A DNA stretch of 57,984 bases from Fomitopsis serialis (lineage: Eukaryota > Basidiomycota > Agaricomycetes > Polyporales > Fomitopsidaceae): contig NW_025955207.1 of NCBI RefSeq assembly GCF_022376445.1, positions 1-57,984 on the forward strand. The letters are read 5' to 3'. The stretch's first letter is position 1, and each line of letters opens with the position of its first letter. Positions 1 through 13,042 of this stretch are shown one piece after another. Under the pieces are notes generated by a model. The model was not told the DNA's origin. It saw only the letters and a program-made list of their open reading frames with translations, and ran no database searches. A program made the translations under genes and the position numbers.

Positions 1-1156
1 AACTCATCCAGACCCTAAGTGAGTTACCTGAGACGCGCGACGGGGCGTCAGGAGAGCCTGTTGGGAGCCTATCAACGGCGGGGCATATCAAGGTTCATTG
101 CGTCCCCTTTCGTAACCCTTCCCAGGGGCAAGGCATATTAAACCCTTGGCAGGAATAGCTCGCACCCTCGAAGACCAGGTCGGGTTCGTATCGCACGCCA
201 GGGCCGTAAGCTTCTCGTTCTTTAGGGCTCGCCCGCGCACGGTGAATGGAAGGAGTGCCGAGATGACGCTAAGGTGGTGGTGAATATGAATCCGCCACCT
301 ATGAAAGAACCGCACCAGGCGATCACTCCGCTGCGGACAAACTGCAGATCATGATCTGTCACATCAGCCTGTGGGACGGTTGCCAGGCCTCGCGCACCTT
401 CCGGCCTAACCGCCTGGAGCAACCGGCCTTCGAACGTTGGTCAATCAAGATCGCGTGAAGCCGCATTCGGCCGCATCGTCGACAGCCCGCCGCATGCTGT
501 GGCGGCCATTATTGCAAATGATCGTACGCCCGGATACATATTATGATGACCCTTCCGAGCGCACCGTCCCAGGCTAAGGCTTGAGGCTAGCGCTGCAGCC
601 TCCTGCGCCGCTGTTCCGAAATGTCCGAGACACCCACAATTTGCAACGAGCCAAAGCAGAAAAGCAGAGAAACCCCGGCGTGCAGCGTACTATGTACAGT
701 AGACACCGTGACGGCGACGCACGACCCGACGCGGACGGAGATCATCCCCATAAATCAGGAGGATCCCGTTTGAGGACGGCGGCCCACGGACCCGCCGCCC
801 GATGTGATTTTCAAGATCACATTTGCGGGTGCAGGATGTTGGCGCTGAGCCTCTGTTCGCGCGCTGTTGCCTGATAAGGCAGCTTTCCATGACCTTCGGA
901 CCGCTTCGCCCGGCGCTCCCTCTTTCAAGTTTACATTCTGTTTGATTCCGCCGCGCACCGCCACAGCCCTCTGCCACGTCGACCCGCGCATTATCCAGCT
1001 GAGCTTGATCGGTCCCGCGCGGTCGTCCCTTTCTTCAACGCGCTCGTCGAGATCAGTGCTGTCCACGTCCGCGCCATCGCTTCCCACCTTCCCACCTCCG
1101 TCCACGCAACTTTCGAACCCCTTCATTCATCCGAGCTCAACTGCACCGCCGACGCT
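1..1156. other. No recognised gene; upstream region of SERF
   Basis: GC-rich sequence with overlapping short open frames on both strands and no domain that I recognise. The last 300 bases carry pyrimidine-rich tracts and run directly into the SERF start codon, so they are probably its promoter and 5' leader. Any gene cut by the left window edge cannot be identified. Confidence 0.4.
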
Positions 1157-1611
1157 ATGACTCGTGAGTGGCACGCACTCCCTGCGCCTGACACACCTCG
1201 ATTCACTGAGAAGGTCCCTCTCCGATCGGTGTCCCCGTAACGCGTCCGCACACATCTCTGCCAACATCCAATCACGCGTGAACCGCCCGCGAACGGCCCG
1301 TGCGCGCACGACGATGTAGGAGGCAACCAGCGCGAGCTCGCACGCGAGAAGGCGGCGAAGAAGCAGCCGAAGTCCAAGCCGAAGGAGAGCGGGACGTCGC
1401 TGCAGGCCCGGAAAGAGCGGTGCGTGTCCCCTGTACGCTGCCGTGACCGCTCACTAAACTTTTCCGCAGAGACGCGGAGGCTCTCAAACAGAAGCAGAAG
1501 GTGAGCACAACGCGGTTGGACCATCTGCGGGTCGGAAGTTGATGCAGTCCCTTCCAGCTCAAGGAAGAGCAGAAAGCCGCCCAAGGAGGAGGGGGAGGGG
1601 GGACCAAATAG
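1157..1611 (+). CDS. SERF-family (4F5) small basic protein
   Basis: Joining exons 1157-1163, 1320-1419, 1470-1500 and 1558-1611 gives a 63-residue protein starting MTRGNQRELAREKAAKK. It contains GTSLQARKERDAEALKQ and ends in a run of six glycines and TK. The N-terminal RGNQRE(L/V)AR motif, high Lys/Arg/Glu content and length are the hallmarks of SERF/4F5 proteins, small disordered factors known to modify amyloid aggregation and to bind nucleic acid; the role here is inferred. The introns (156, 50 and 57 bases) have GT...AG ends and keep the frame, and intron 2 has a CTCACTAAAC branch-site-like sequence. The first exon holds only seven coding bases. The gene stands alone at the edge of a gene-poor stretch. 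Confidence 0.88.
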
Positions 1612-4600
1612 CATTTCCGCCTGCGTGTCTGCGCGTGGGCGGTGCCCTCTTCCAGGCCGAAGCTGACGCTGTCGGATTGGCAGTGTTAGGTGCTAGAGAG
1701 GAATGAAGGGAAGACAATAGAGAGCCGAGGACAAATGGACCTGAAGGACGTGGACGCCTCGCCGCGCATGCGGTACGAGCTACGTTGCTGTTTTGCTACT
1801 CTGAATACGTTGTGTGCCTGTTGTGTGTATGCGTGGTTCGTCGTATTTATACTATTCATTGTGCACCCGAGTTCTCGGATCCACCTGCCAATCCCCGCTC
1901 TAGTTGTCGTGGTGATATTTATGCGTACATTCGTTCATTTGTAGGTGTCCGATCGCCCCGGATGGAACCCTGAACGCGTCTGCAGCAGGTCCTGACATGT
2001 ATCACGTCCGCCGCGCGCTACCAAACGAGCGAAGAACAGGCTCTGCCAACCTGCACACCAGTCCTATAAGTGGGCCGGCGGTAGCTCGGGACGCACAACT
2101 TGCGGCGCGTAGAGCGCACAGCGAGTTACTCGGCCCCGGTCCAATAACCAGCGTCCAGCGGACGTTCTTCCGTAACTCAAACTTACGTGACTGAAGCTGC
2201 CACAGCCGTGCGCGCGCCGCAACAGCGTCGGGTGTCACCGGGGCTCTCGCAGTGAATCGCATTCATACACACGGTGTGTGCGTCGACGAGCGGGCGTGAC
2301 TGCGATGATCGCTAGAGGGTCTGACGTCTGATTGGTGGGCGACGGACGCGGGAACAGGGTTGGCAGCGCGCACGTAACGCAGTTACGCACTGGGCGGTAC
2401 CTCCGCCGGCGATTCAGGCGCACTTGGGCTGGGCCCCGAATTCGCCTGCCTGCTTGACGTGCACAGCACGATCCCAGATCGAATAGAACGGGGATGGTGA
2501 TGGCTTGACGAGAACAAGGACGTGTTCTTTCCACAGACGGACACTCGTTATGTGCCACCATCTGCGTGTCGTCACTCGGTAACGTTACAGCAGTGATCGT
2601 ATCCCACTTTGCGTCCAGGGGCAATTATAACGTACTGGGAAGATCATCAGCCCTCTAGCACTCTCCCGCCATCACGCACTTCCCATCGGCCACCATAACA
2701 GCCACGGACAAGCCACGGACGCAATTGGGATAGACTTCGCATTGCGTAACGCGCGCAGACTCGCGAACAAGACGCGAAGACGGAGATGGGATGGAAGCCG
2801 CCCATGGTGGTTGCCCAGCGCACCCTGCGCGGAAATGGAGAAGAGGCCCCGGTCAGCAGGTGCGCTTCGCTGAGCTCACCGCGCTAAGGACGGCCTCCGC
2901 GTGCTGGGCCCGCCGGGCTTAATGCGGCCTACCGCAGGCAGTGCGTGCCAGGGAGGACCGAGCGCGGAAGCTAGTCTGCTCGTTCGCAGGCCGGCGAGAG
3001 AAGGATGGGCACGCGGCAGAGAAAAGAAAGAAGGGCGGAAGGCGTCTGTGTGCATGCTCCGAGCTGCGATCGGGGGTGCCCTATGGAGGAAGCCTGTGTG
3101 CCATGTCCTATGCAAGCCGCTGCCGGGATGTCCTCGGACGCTCCGAAGCGGGGGCAGCGGCGGAAGGACGATCCGCTGAAACTAGCTTGCGATTGCGGGC
3201 GATCGTGGGCCAGCCCGGCGATGGCGCGTTGTGCGTGCGTGGTGCGGGAGGCGCACGCATTTGAAACGGCCTTTCCCGATATGGGCGTTGGAGGAACTGA
3301 GTTGCGCGCATAGGACACGTCGACGAGCAAACGCGGACACGTGTCCCGCGAAGGTCCAGGGAGTGGCAGGTTCTGAACTGTCTCCGCGCGAAGTGGATCA
3401 GCGATGCTGCGAGCGACTGAATGCGCGCGAATACGGCAGGCAGGATCCGACCGCAGCAAGTGCCCGACGACGTATCAATCCCGGCCTTCCAGATCGCACA
3501 GCTGTCCGAGTGCCTGTCCACTCCGTCCTGATCACGACACGGCCTGACGCGGTGGTGGCATCCGGATCACGACGTGGCGGCTGTCAGACTACACTGGCAG
3601 CTGGGGCATCCGTATGACAGCCCGCGTGCCAGGCTGGCGAAGGAACCGAGCTGACGGGCGAGCAGGATGTGATATGTCCGTGCAGAGTCGAATGTGATGG
3701 GCCCTCGAAGCCGATATGTCCGGACGCGGCCGGAGAGCTACTTTGGCGGATCGCAGTCTTCCCTCGCTTCGTGGTAAGCACGCCTGGAATCCGCTGTGCA
3801 AATGCAACGCTGCGCATCGAATGGCGTCAGGACGGGTTGCGCGACGCCACAAAGACGCTCTGCAGCAAATCACATACCTCGGGCTCAGGGACCACCCATC
3901 ATGGCAGCCGAGCATTGTCCTGGTGGAAGCCCGGACACAATAGGCACAGCATCGTGGCCCGCCTACTCCAGCAAGACCCCGACTGTATACGCGGGCCCAG
4001 TTAACGTTGGCATCGCAATACAATTGTGTGGACGTACCGATGAATTTGACTGCACATTTCCGCCACGTCACGAGGACACCCGTCCAGGGGAACTTCAACC
4101 CGATTGCGCGGCTCCTGTCCTGGGGTGGATGACAGACACAGCCGCCAAATTTGAGCCTGAGAGCCGCAGGAGGGAGCCGCGGACGCAGGCATCGAGATTG
4201 CGCGAACCGTATCAGGTCGACCTGGGCGTGCCGGTGGAATGGAAATGGAACTGGGCTCCGAACGGGCGGCCTGCGCGTATTTCATTTCGGAAGGAGGAGT
4301 GACGACTGGGGCTACTTACTGTGTCAGCTCCGTGCCCAATAGGCTGTGGCTTCGGTGATCGGGCGGACGCGTCCAGCGGCTGCCGATCTTCCTCGTTCAT
4401 ACGTCCAACAACTGCGTCCGGCTGACCAATGTCCGCCATGGGAATCGCACCCCCCTGGATCACATATGCGTTAGCGCGACAGGAGGCTAACTCAGCGAAG
4501 GTGCGCGTGGGCGTCACCGGCATTTTGGGCTGCTGATCACATCGATGTCCCGATCCATCCTCCACACCAGAAAACGGCTACGTTAGCAGCGAGACGCGCC

Positions 4601-7600
4601 ACGCCGCTGCCAGCCGTACAATGACCACCAGACGCAGGCCACTACGCGACGGCTATGGAACGCGGACGTCGCCATCCTGCTCCCCCGCTCGTCAAACCGT
4701 GCCCCGGCCGCGCCGGATGCGGTCAGTCGAGTTCGGTAGGCTCGTTGCCTGCCTGGCGCCCCTGCACCAACGCTCCGTGCTGCCCATGCCGATATCGCGA
4801 AAACTGCGTCCACCCTGACCCGAGCCCGAGCGTCCGACGTCCATCCCCAGTCGCGCGGGTCCCACACCGGGTGCTATTCCTAGCGGCTACGTTGTCCCCG
4901 CACTATCGTGGCAGACGCTGCATGACGGGCCGTGTGCTGCCCTTCGTTTCATAAGGATGGTCCAAGGGGGGCGCTCAACCCGAGCGCCTTAGACTTGCGC
5001 CATTGTCCATCAGCCGCTACAAGGGCAGGCCATTCCCTTCTTGTCCTGGTACTGACGAAGCGATGCGACGGCCCATCCAGGGCCAGAGCACAGCAGCTCG
5101 CCATTGATTGATGTCACCGCGAGGGCACTGAATGAGCTTCCTAGTGCGCGATCCTCGTGCGCAGAAGCCCCGCAGGTGTGGTCAAGCTCTCCCCACATCC
5201 GCGCCGCAGACGCTGCTGCGAGCTGCCCGCGCCATAGGAGGCAACTCCCCGAACCAGCGCGCGGATGCGGGGAGATCACGGCCGCATCGGTGGGAGCGCG
5301 ATCTGTGCTACGGGTCATCGACAACCCCTGGCTGCTTCGAGGCGTCGTGCGCTCGGCCGCAGGGCCAGCTTCGGCGGAGCATCGACTGGAGGCGAGGTTA
5401 AGTTATCTGATAGACGTGATTGTGCCGGCATTGGAGGCGACCTCGGGAGTTGTCCGGTAGCGTAACGTCGAATCTGGGTGGACAGACAATATTAATCAGG
5501 TAAGCCGGGTTCCCACTGATGTATGTAGATGCGTTGACCAACTCCCATTCAGTCGGCCTTGCGGCTATGTGACTCGATCGAGCTAACGATGAACCGTATC
5601 ACGCGTCCATGCGTTCGCGCTTTCCGATCCTTGCAGGACCGTCATCGTGATCATGCACTCGCCGCATCTTCCCAGAAAGGGGCCCGTTGAAGTACCACTT
5701 CGCGGGGACGGACTTGTCGGATGCGCGAGCTAGTATCACATAGCTCGTACGTGCGCATCCTCAGTGGGCCCGTCAGCCCTCGCACATCCCGTTCCGCCGT
5801 CGAACTAGTGTCAATGAAAGACTTACTGATATGTGCGCCAACGCCCAAGCGACACGCATGGTGGTAAGGTCCCCATGGCTAGACCAAATGCGGCGGGTAG
5901 GGCACTCCAGAACGTCGACTGATCCGCGCGCAATCGTCCACCACGATGCACCCGCGCGCCTGCGTCCCAGACCGTACACGCCTCTTACGTAACGTGCACC
6001 GTAGATGTGCATATGCGTGCTGCGGGGTGGACGTGCGCCCCTGACGGAATGGAAGCAGGGCGAGACGCGGCGGTGCGTCAGTAGCACGGGCAGTGGGAGA
6101 TCCGGGATGCCGATAGGGATGGCGCACGCGTCTGGATAGAGTGCGAGGTGCACGGTGAGTAAGTAAGGGGCAGAGCAGAGAAGCGGGACGGACGGACGCG
6201 CGGCGTGGGACGGTTTCGACGCGACGGGGATCCGGCTTCTCGTCTCTCGAACGGACTCTGTGAAATGCATGTGTTCAGATTTGAATGGATGGGCGGGTGG
6301 ACCAACGCGTGGGGACCATCCCAGTCTGAGCAACATCGCCAAAAGCGCAGAACAATGATCTGCGATAGTCAGTAATTATCATCTATATCATACCATTCGA
6401 CACCTACCTGTCCGATGAGCCAATAATCTCGGACTTGATTTCTATTGTCGTCGGTTGTCTTTCGATGTCTTGCCTCCTGACCGCAATATAGCATGAGTGT
6501 GATCCCGCATTCACATATGCGAAGACAATTCAAGAAATGATATGGATACGTCTGACAATGATCAGCAAAGGTCAGCAGTTCGTCAGCATAAGTGTGACTT
6601 ACTTATTGTCGTTGCTTGTCGGTCACCCTACAACACGTACACAGTAGCAATTCTTCATAGATATGTTGATCATCTGCCTGGTTCAGGTGCTCAAAAATAT
6701 AGCATTCGACCGCTCAGAGCACCATCGACAAATCACTATTCGACCATTATCCGGCGTACAAATACATCAGAGTATTGGTCACGAAAGGGCCCGGAACGAG
6801 CTCCGTGCATGACCATCCTCGCAACGGTAAAGATTGAAAGGGGGGGACGATCTGCATGGTAGGAAACTGGCACTTAGCCTTCGGTGACAGCAACGAGCGA
6901 GCGAGAGCATAAGAAACAAAACCAGCACCGGGAGCCAAAGAGAAATGGACGTGAAGTACTGCACTACATGAATAGTCAGACAGGTCAGTCGTTTTCACGG
7001 AAGAACTCACTTTGAGTTGCGCAGAAGTCGAAGGCTGACTAATATGAAGGCGTCAGCGATGTAGTCCGGAAGATCGCACGAGCTAACGGTTGCGTACGTT
7101 AGTTCTCGCCAGCCGCAGAACCACGACGCTGGCGTGCTTGAAGACGACGCGCGGCCCGCTGTTGCTTGAGCTGAGCCACAGACGAACTTGAAGGCCCCGT
7201 GCGAACGATGGCATTGGTAGTGCCACCGCCAGGCATCTTGGTGCCAAATACTTGGCTATCAGTAGTACGTCGTGAGTCACTTGTCTGATGTGAGTGAACC
7301 AGTTACTCACATGTTCCACCACGCGAGTGTATCATCGCGCTACTCATCGTCTTTGAAGAGTCATAGTGCGTTCTTGAAGCGACACATGCTAGAGAAAGCA
7401 CCGCCGTCGGGGTCCCACTCGAGGAATGCACCTAAAGGAATCAGAAACAGGCCCAACACGGTCGACTGCGAATATGAACACTCAGACTTTCAACGAGGGC
7501 AACATACAAGAGGCTATATTTGCTGACCAATGTAACCCCATACATCTTGGCGACCATCTGCCATTGGCCCTTCTTCACTTGACCTCGCTCTGCTGTCGTC

Positions 7601-10021
7601 ACACTCCGCCGAGTCGGCCCAAGAAACATGCAATCAGCAAATAGTTGAAGACGAAGTAATACAACTAACATTAGGTGTGTATGGCCATGTAGAGGCAGCA
7701 CAAAGTGCATATATGCACGGTATATGCACTCTGTGCCACATGTACACGTAACCCTTCAAGCATGTCATCCTTTATTAGTGGCCCGTCGTCGGCGTCGATC
7801 GTAGGGTAGTTTTGTAGATGCTTACCGAGGCGGACAATGTGCAAGCCATCTCGGCGTTGCAGGAGTCTCTTCTTCGGTGATGTTCACTCTCAAGCTCTTT
7901 CTCTGCACTTCAATCATCAATGAGTGGCAGCGCCGCCTTCTTCCGTTTCTGAGGGCCGAGTCGCCACGAGATTGGTGGTCAGTGGTTCTACCCTTGTGTT
8001 TTAGTTTCCAGTGAGAGGTGGCTGCGCGAGAGCCAGAAGTGGCAGCAGAGGAACGTGGGGACATGGCAGTACGAAGTCAAGTTGCAATACTTAGCCTTAG
8101 GTGAGCGAGTGACGCCGCGGCGTTGGAGAAGAGCGAGTGACGCGTCGGAGAACGTGAGTGGCTGGAGCACGTGATCGTTGTGTCTCGCGCGACGTGCGTC
8201 GCGTTTGCACCTTGTCGATAGCTCTCCGTCTTGTGTACCCTACAATGCAGCGGCACCTTGTCCTTATCGTTCTCATGGATTTTCTCTACTGCAAGAAGAT
8301 TTTGTCGGGGATTTATTTGGTCAAATCGCAGGGCAGTGAATGCTCAGATTCGCAGGCCTGACAATGGCCCATGTGTCCTGTGAACACTTCGGCCCCGGGG
8401 TACAATCAAAAATCATCTAAACCCGTTTTGATATTCTGGCATTCCAACTAACTAGGTCTCAGGACTTCATTCTAGACGGTACGAGCCCAACGGGACACTT
8501 TCTGAGGATGCGCGGCTTGACAGGCGGTCCGGCGCTCATACGCTCGGAAGTTCTCACACTGGTCTGGTGCGAGCTCGTACGCGATGTTAATTATCCTCGT
8601 TCCTCTGCCGGTTCTACTACCGTGCATTCACTTTTACTTGATTGCCATGGTATGTTTCTACATGCAGAAACCTTCAACGGAGTTTATCGGAGCATGGGTC
8701 CAACTGGTAAGCAAATATCTGGTGTTCGGCTCTCAGCGGCTAACCCATCTGCGATTATCTGTTCAAGTCGGTCTTAGGGACGTACGACAAACAACCGTCA
8801 GCACGATATCGAAAGATAACTGTTCGTCGCTATGAAGCGTGAATATCTGCAGTTATCTTGCAAAATCGTACAGCGGTGAGTCGATCTTTCTCTGTCTGCA
8901 CATATCAGCAGAATGCAGTTTTGCTGATGAAAGTCCATCATCGCCACATGCCACTGGCAGGCTGCATCCGGTATGGAGTGCTCGTCGAACAGAGCTTGAT
9001 CGCGGGGGCTGCAGAGATAAGACGTGCTTAGGATTCAGAGAATGTGTGAGTGGACGTATATAGACAGGACGACCCGGGAGATCCACGCACCGCGACGAGT
9101 CCGCCATCACTCACTTCCGCGTCCATTCACATGCGAAGCTGCGCGTTTGAAGCCTTGAGGGGCCGGGCACTCACACACGCTAAGTCTGTCGAGTGGAGAT
9201 CGATGCGGTCCGATGCAATGTGAGTAAGCCAACGAAGAGTCGATATCAGAGCCCAGAGCCCCGCACGCTTCAGTCCGGAGCTTCGCCATCGCGGACGCTT
9301 TTCATTTCGGGTTCGGAGTTGGACTCGGGGGTCGGAGGGAGGGCCCTACATATATGCGGACTGCAGACGGACGCGGCCCTGGTCCCGCCAAGATGCTGGT
9401 CTGAACCATGGTGGTGCATCACAATGCATGGCCGTGACTCGTCCGCCCTTCTGCATCCAGGATGCACAGACCACTTCGATGCGCAGCCGGCCCCGACAAG
9501 GGTGCGCGCATGGAAGGCGACTACGTACCTCAGACCGTCTTCGACGAATTATGATCATGATAGTCTCGCATTTCGCTGAGCCTGATTTGCCCTATCACGC
9601 TAACTTTGTCCAGGTTCGTCGCAAGATGGCAACTATGAACCATGCCGCGGCTGACCAACAATTCGACGACGAGCACAAAGTGCGAGCGATAGTACTGCAC
9701 CCGGGGCCCGTGTACACGTCCCCTGGCTGAGTACCAACACGAGGCTCCACGCTCATATGCGGATGAACACATGTCAGCTCTTCGATACAATGTAAGGGAG
9801 ATTGAGCGGCAGATCCTCACCATAAACTGGAAGGTGAGGAAGATTCACAGAAGTCTCCGCAAAATATAGCGAGGGAAGTGACTGGCCCTACCTCACAGAT
9901 CACCCGCGAGAAGTGAAGCAACCCGAGGGTTCTCGAGCGTGATGGAGCGTGGGCACGGGAACGTTCACCTCATCGTCATATCCACGGTGAGAAGTCAGTA
10001 CGGGTACAGGATCCGGCGAAT
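1612..10021. other. Gene-poor stretch, no recognised gene
   Basis: About 8.4 kb in which I could assign no gene. From 1.6 to 6.3 kb the DNA is GC-rich with open frames up to 189 codons on both strands (for example 5773-6342 minus and 3796-4302 plus). None shows a known domain, and the overlapping frames in several registers are what high GC produces by chance. From 6.4 to 9.9 kb the DNA is richer in A/T with only short frames. An imperfect hairpin lies at 7677-7747. Old transposon remains or long non-coding transcripts are possible, but no terminal repeats or transposase motifs were seen. Confidence 0.4.
7677..7747. repeat. Imperfect inverted repeat (hairpin)
   Basis: AGTGCATATA at 7704-7713 is matched by its reverse complement TATATGCACT at 7721-7730 around a 7-base loop. 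After one mismatch the pairing continues for five more pairs (7698-7702 with 7732-7736). Weaker complementarity (CATGT/ACATG, GTGT/ACAC) extends toward the ends. No T-run follows. It could be the core of a small foldback element or chance. Confidence 0.45.
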
Positions 10022-11186
10022 CTATATCGCGGTGTCTAGTTGCGGCCGCTTCTCGAGCACGCTGTCCACTATCCCGAACTCGAACGCTTCTTGCGCTGCG
10101 CTCGAGGGTCAGCACAACGGATCTCAGATACGTGACATCGACTCGCTCACCCGTCATGAAGTAATCCCTCTCCAATGCCTGCTCTGAGGTTGGTCGAGCC
10201 ATCGTGTAAGCCTACGCTCTTCACCGTGAAGAGGCGGTGGATAGTACATACCGAAACGCCGTACGCCGTCGTCGACGCTCTCGCCCTCCTTGTTGCAGTG
10301 CCGCTGATAGATGCGCGTGAGCTGCTCTCGCACGCGAAGAATCTCTTTCGCGTGGATGGCGATGTCGGACGCCTGACCAGAAGCACCGCCCGAAGGTTCT
10401 GTGAACGTATTGTGTCAGAGAACGCGTCCAGTGACCGTTACGCCATAGTGAATACGTACGGTGAATCATGATGGTAGAGTTCGGCAGAGCATGTCGCTTG
10501 CCCCTCTCCCCGGCCGCCAGAAGGAGGGAACCCATGGAACATGCCTGGCCGACACAGTACGTGTGTATGGGCGATGAGACGTACTGTAGCCACATGCGGT
10601 GTGAATCTGATATTCCTGCGCTGTTATAAGGAAGTTCACCGCACCTGCATCTACATCTGCATAGATTAGCGAAGCGTACAAAGGGAGGAATGCACTATGC
10701 TTACTGTGTCGTAGATGGCCAGTCCTGCGGTGACACTACCGCCTGGAGAGTTAATGTACAAGTGAATCGGTTTTGATGTCTCTTCCGCTTCAAGGAAGAG
10801 CAATTGCGCGACGGTCAGCGCAGAGTCGGTATCCCGTATCTATTCATAACATTCAGAGCGGTGTTGGTTGAGAAGGCATATCGGCTCACTGGACCGTACA
10901 GCATGATTACGCGCTCTCGCAGTAGTCTTGAGAAAATGTCATAACTACGCTCTCCTCTTCCCTTGAAAGACGTTCTCAGACATCATGCTTCGCCCATTGA
11001 ATGCCTTGCAGTGCTCACTGTTTGCTCGATGACTATCGGAACCAGATTGGAAGATATGGCAGGCGGCGAGGACCAGTCCGCAATGAGAGGTCTGTGGATG
11101 TGTCGCTTTGGTACGTCCAACCGCGGGCTGGCGCGTATGGCGCCGAGCAACGACGATGCTCTGTTCAATACTCGCGTTGTCGCCAT
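10022..11186 (-). CDS. CLPP: ATP-dependent Clp protease proteolytic subunit, mitochondrial
   Basis: The spliced protein is about 250 residues, usual for ClpP. It starts [14 protein letters not shown], an Arg/Ser/Leu-rich leader with no acids that suits mitochondrial import, so matrix location is inferred. The body contains [18 protein letters not shown], the nucleophile Ser in GQACSMGS, the catalytic His in IMIHQPSGG and the catalytic Asp in LERDYFM, so the triad is complete. The partner is normally the unfoldase ClpX. There are seven introns with clean phases; the most notable feature is a 6-base exon at 10645-10650. The last residues are RPQLDTAI before TAG. An in-frame upstream ATG at 11258 would add 24 residues; I chose 11186 because it gives the better targeting peptide. 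It is head to head with BRR6. Confidence 0.93.
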
Positions 11187-11556
11187 TTTTCTGCCCGCTA
11201 GTGCAAGCAAGAGGTGGCACTGGCAATGCAGCAAGGCAAGCAGGGCCTTGTCGTCCAAGAGTCAAGAGTCTACACGGAGGTCGCTGAGCGGCGAGCGCTC
11301 GCTGCCGGCGCACGCGCGCAGTGGCGGCCACGTCCGCGTCCACGTGACTCACGCGTTTCGTCGGGCCCGTCGTCTTTCTGGTCAGTTCATCTCGTCCGCC
11401 CAGTCCACTGACGACAGCGACGCCCTGCGACACGACATACCGTCACGATAGTCCCGCTGAAGGACACGGAAACGGCACGTACGAACTGTAATCTATCGTG
11501 TACATCTCGAGATGGCGTCGCGCTTCCGAACCACAGCCAGGTCGACGGAGACGCCG
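11187..11556. promoter_or_regulatory. Shared promoter region, CLPP and BRR6
   Basis: These 370 bases separate the divergent start codons of CLPP (minus) and BRR6 (plus), so they must hold both promoters and 5' leaders. No clear TATA box was seen. An alternative upstream CLPP start at 11258 would shorten the gap. Confidence 0.55.
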
Positions 11557-13042
11557 ATGGACTTCGAGTTCACCTCTCGACCAAGCAGCGTCGCGAAGCC
11601 TGCATGGGCGTCGGGAAATGATGATCCGAGCACCCCACGAAAACGTGAGTGAGTTTTATCACCTTGGTGGCTCAAGGACCCCGGAGCGTAGTGTAAGCAG
11701 CTTCGACCTACCGAGCAGCACTACGCTGTACTCTCAGAGACATCTCGCGCAATACAGCCTACTCTTTGGTCTTTTGGCATCCAGGGCTCATGATGAAATT
11801 GATACAGGACCTTTTACAGACGCGAACCCGCCTCCTCCAGCCTTCCCCACACCCTCGCACGCAGGTTCTTTCCCGACCTTCGGGCAGAATAGCCACGTAC
11901 CATTCTTGTTCAACGAGCCCATCCCACAAACACCACACACGCCCGCATGGACACCACCCCCGAACTTCTCGCCTACCAAAGCCTTCCCTCAGCCCGAGAT
12001 CCACGATGTGGACATGGCCGACTCAAGCCCGTCTAGGCCAGGGGAGCAATCGCCTCATAAAGGGACGACAATGAAGGGGAGGGAGAGCGAGCTATGGCTC
12101 TGGGCGCCGTACGGCGCGTGTACAGGTCACGACAGAGGGCGAGGGCACGCAGTAGAGCACCACGGGGTAAGAGCCGAGGCTTGGAGCAGGATGAAAGCGA
12201 CGTGTCGGATGAGAGCGACGATGAAGACCAGCGGGGGTAGTAACGCAGAACACTTCTAACCACTACACACTTAATCTGCCTGGGCCTTCCGCACCACAAT
12301 CCGACCTGCCCTACGTGCTGCTCGGCTACTTGCAGTTCTTCTTCAACCTATCACTTATCCTGGTCTTCCTCTATCTTCTCGTCCAGTTCATCCTCACGGT
12401 GCAACGGGATGTTGAGCAGCGAATTTCAGAGTATTCAATGGGTGCGTCAACGAGTGTATGCAGCCTGGGCTTGTACTGAGGCACCTGCAGAGATCGTACA
12501 GGAGATTGCACAGTGCGCCCTGCAGCACAAGTCGAATCTCTGCGCCACAAGTCCGATCCCTGCGATGGCGCATCAATGCTCGGCCTGGGAGACATGCATG
12601 AACCGTGACCCATCGAAGGTCGGTCGGGCGCGCGTTGGCGCGGAGCTCATAGCCGAAGTCGTGAATGGATTCGTTGAACCCATAAGTTGGAAGACCCTCG
12701 TGCGTGTTTCGTGTGCCTCTGTTGAGAGTGGCTGACGAAATGTATATGCGGCGATGTTGCCAGATATTCACCCTCACCTCACTCGCCTTCCTCACCGTGT
12801 TCATCAACGCGCTTCTGTCTCTGTACCGTGCGCGTATCAACCCTGCAACACATCATTTCCCCGCACATCCACCGATGCCGGCCTTCCCCGTTGCACCTCC
12901 TGTCGCGTATCCGCAACCACACCACTATTTGTCGCCTCCGCCGGAATGGAGCAAGTCGTGGTCAGCCGCTCAGGACGACGTCCCTCAGACGCCGAGTAGG
13001 AGACGTCGCCTGGAAGGTGGCATGGCCAAAAAGATCAGTTAG
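11557..13042 (+). CDS. BRR6: BRR6/BRL1-type nuclear envelope protein (frame breaks)
   Basis: An integral protein of the nuclear envelope needed for nuclear pore assembly and lipid balance in yeasts. The start MDFEFTSRPSSV is followed by an intron, then a Pro-rich region with MADSSPSRPGEQSP. Next comes DLPYVLLGYLQF running into a first hydrophobic helix (ILVFLYLLVQFIL), then the lumenal segment with four cysteines (QCALQHKSNLC and QCSAWETC), the family signature, and a second helix (LAFLTVFINALLSLY). The C terminus is Pro-rich, ending MAKKIS. Two single-base losses interrupt the exon before the first helix, near 12064 and near 12238. Both sides of each break match the family, and the second lies in a run of five Gs. 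Exon 2 limits (about 11.65-11.80 kb) are uncertain. Confidence 0.85.

Noticed and set aside
2876..4565. Cluster of 90-170 codon frames on both strands
   Set aside because: No conserved motif, no coherent exon chain, and frames overlap in all registers, as GC-rich non-coding DNA does.
10945..11433. 162-codon minus-strand frame upstream of CLPP
   Set aside because: It overlaps CLPP exon 1 and its first intron in another frame, and the real frame is fixed by the ClpP match.
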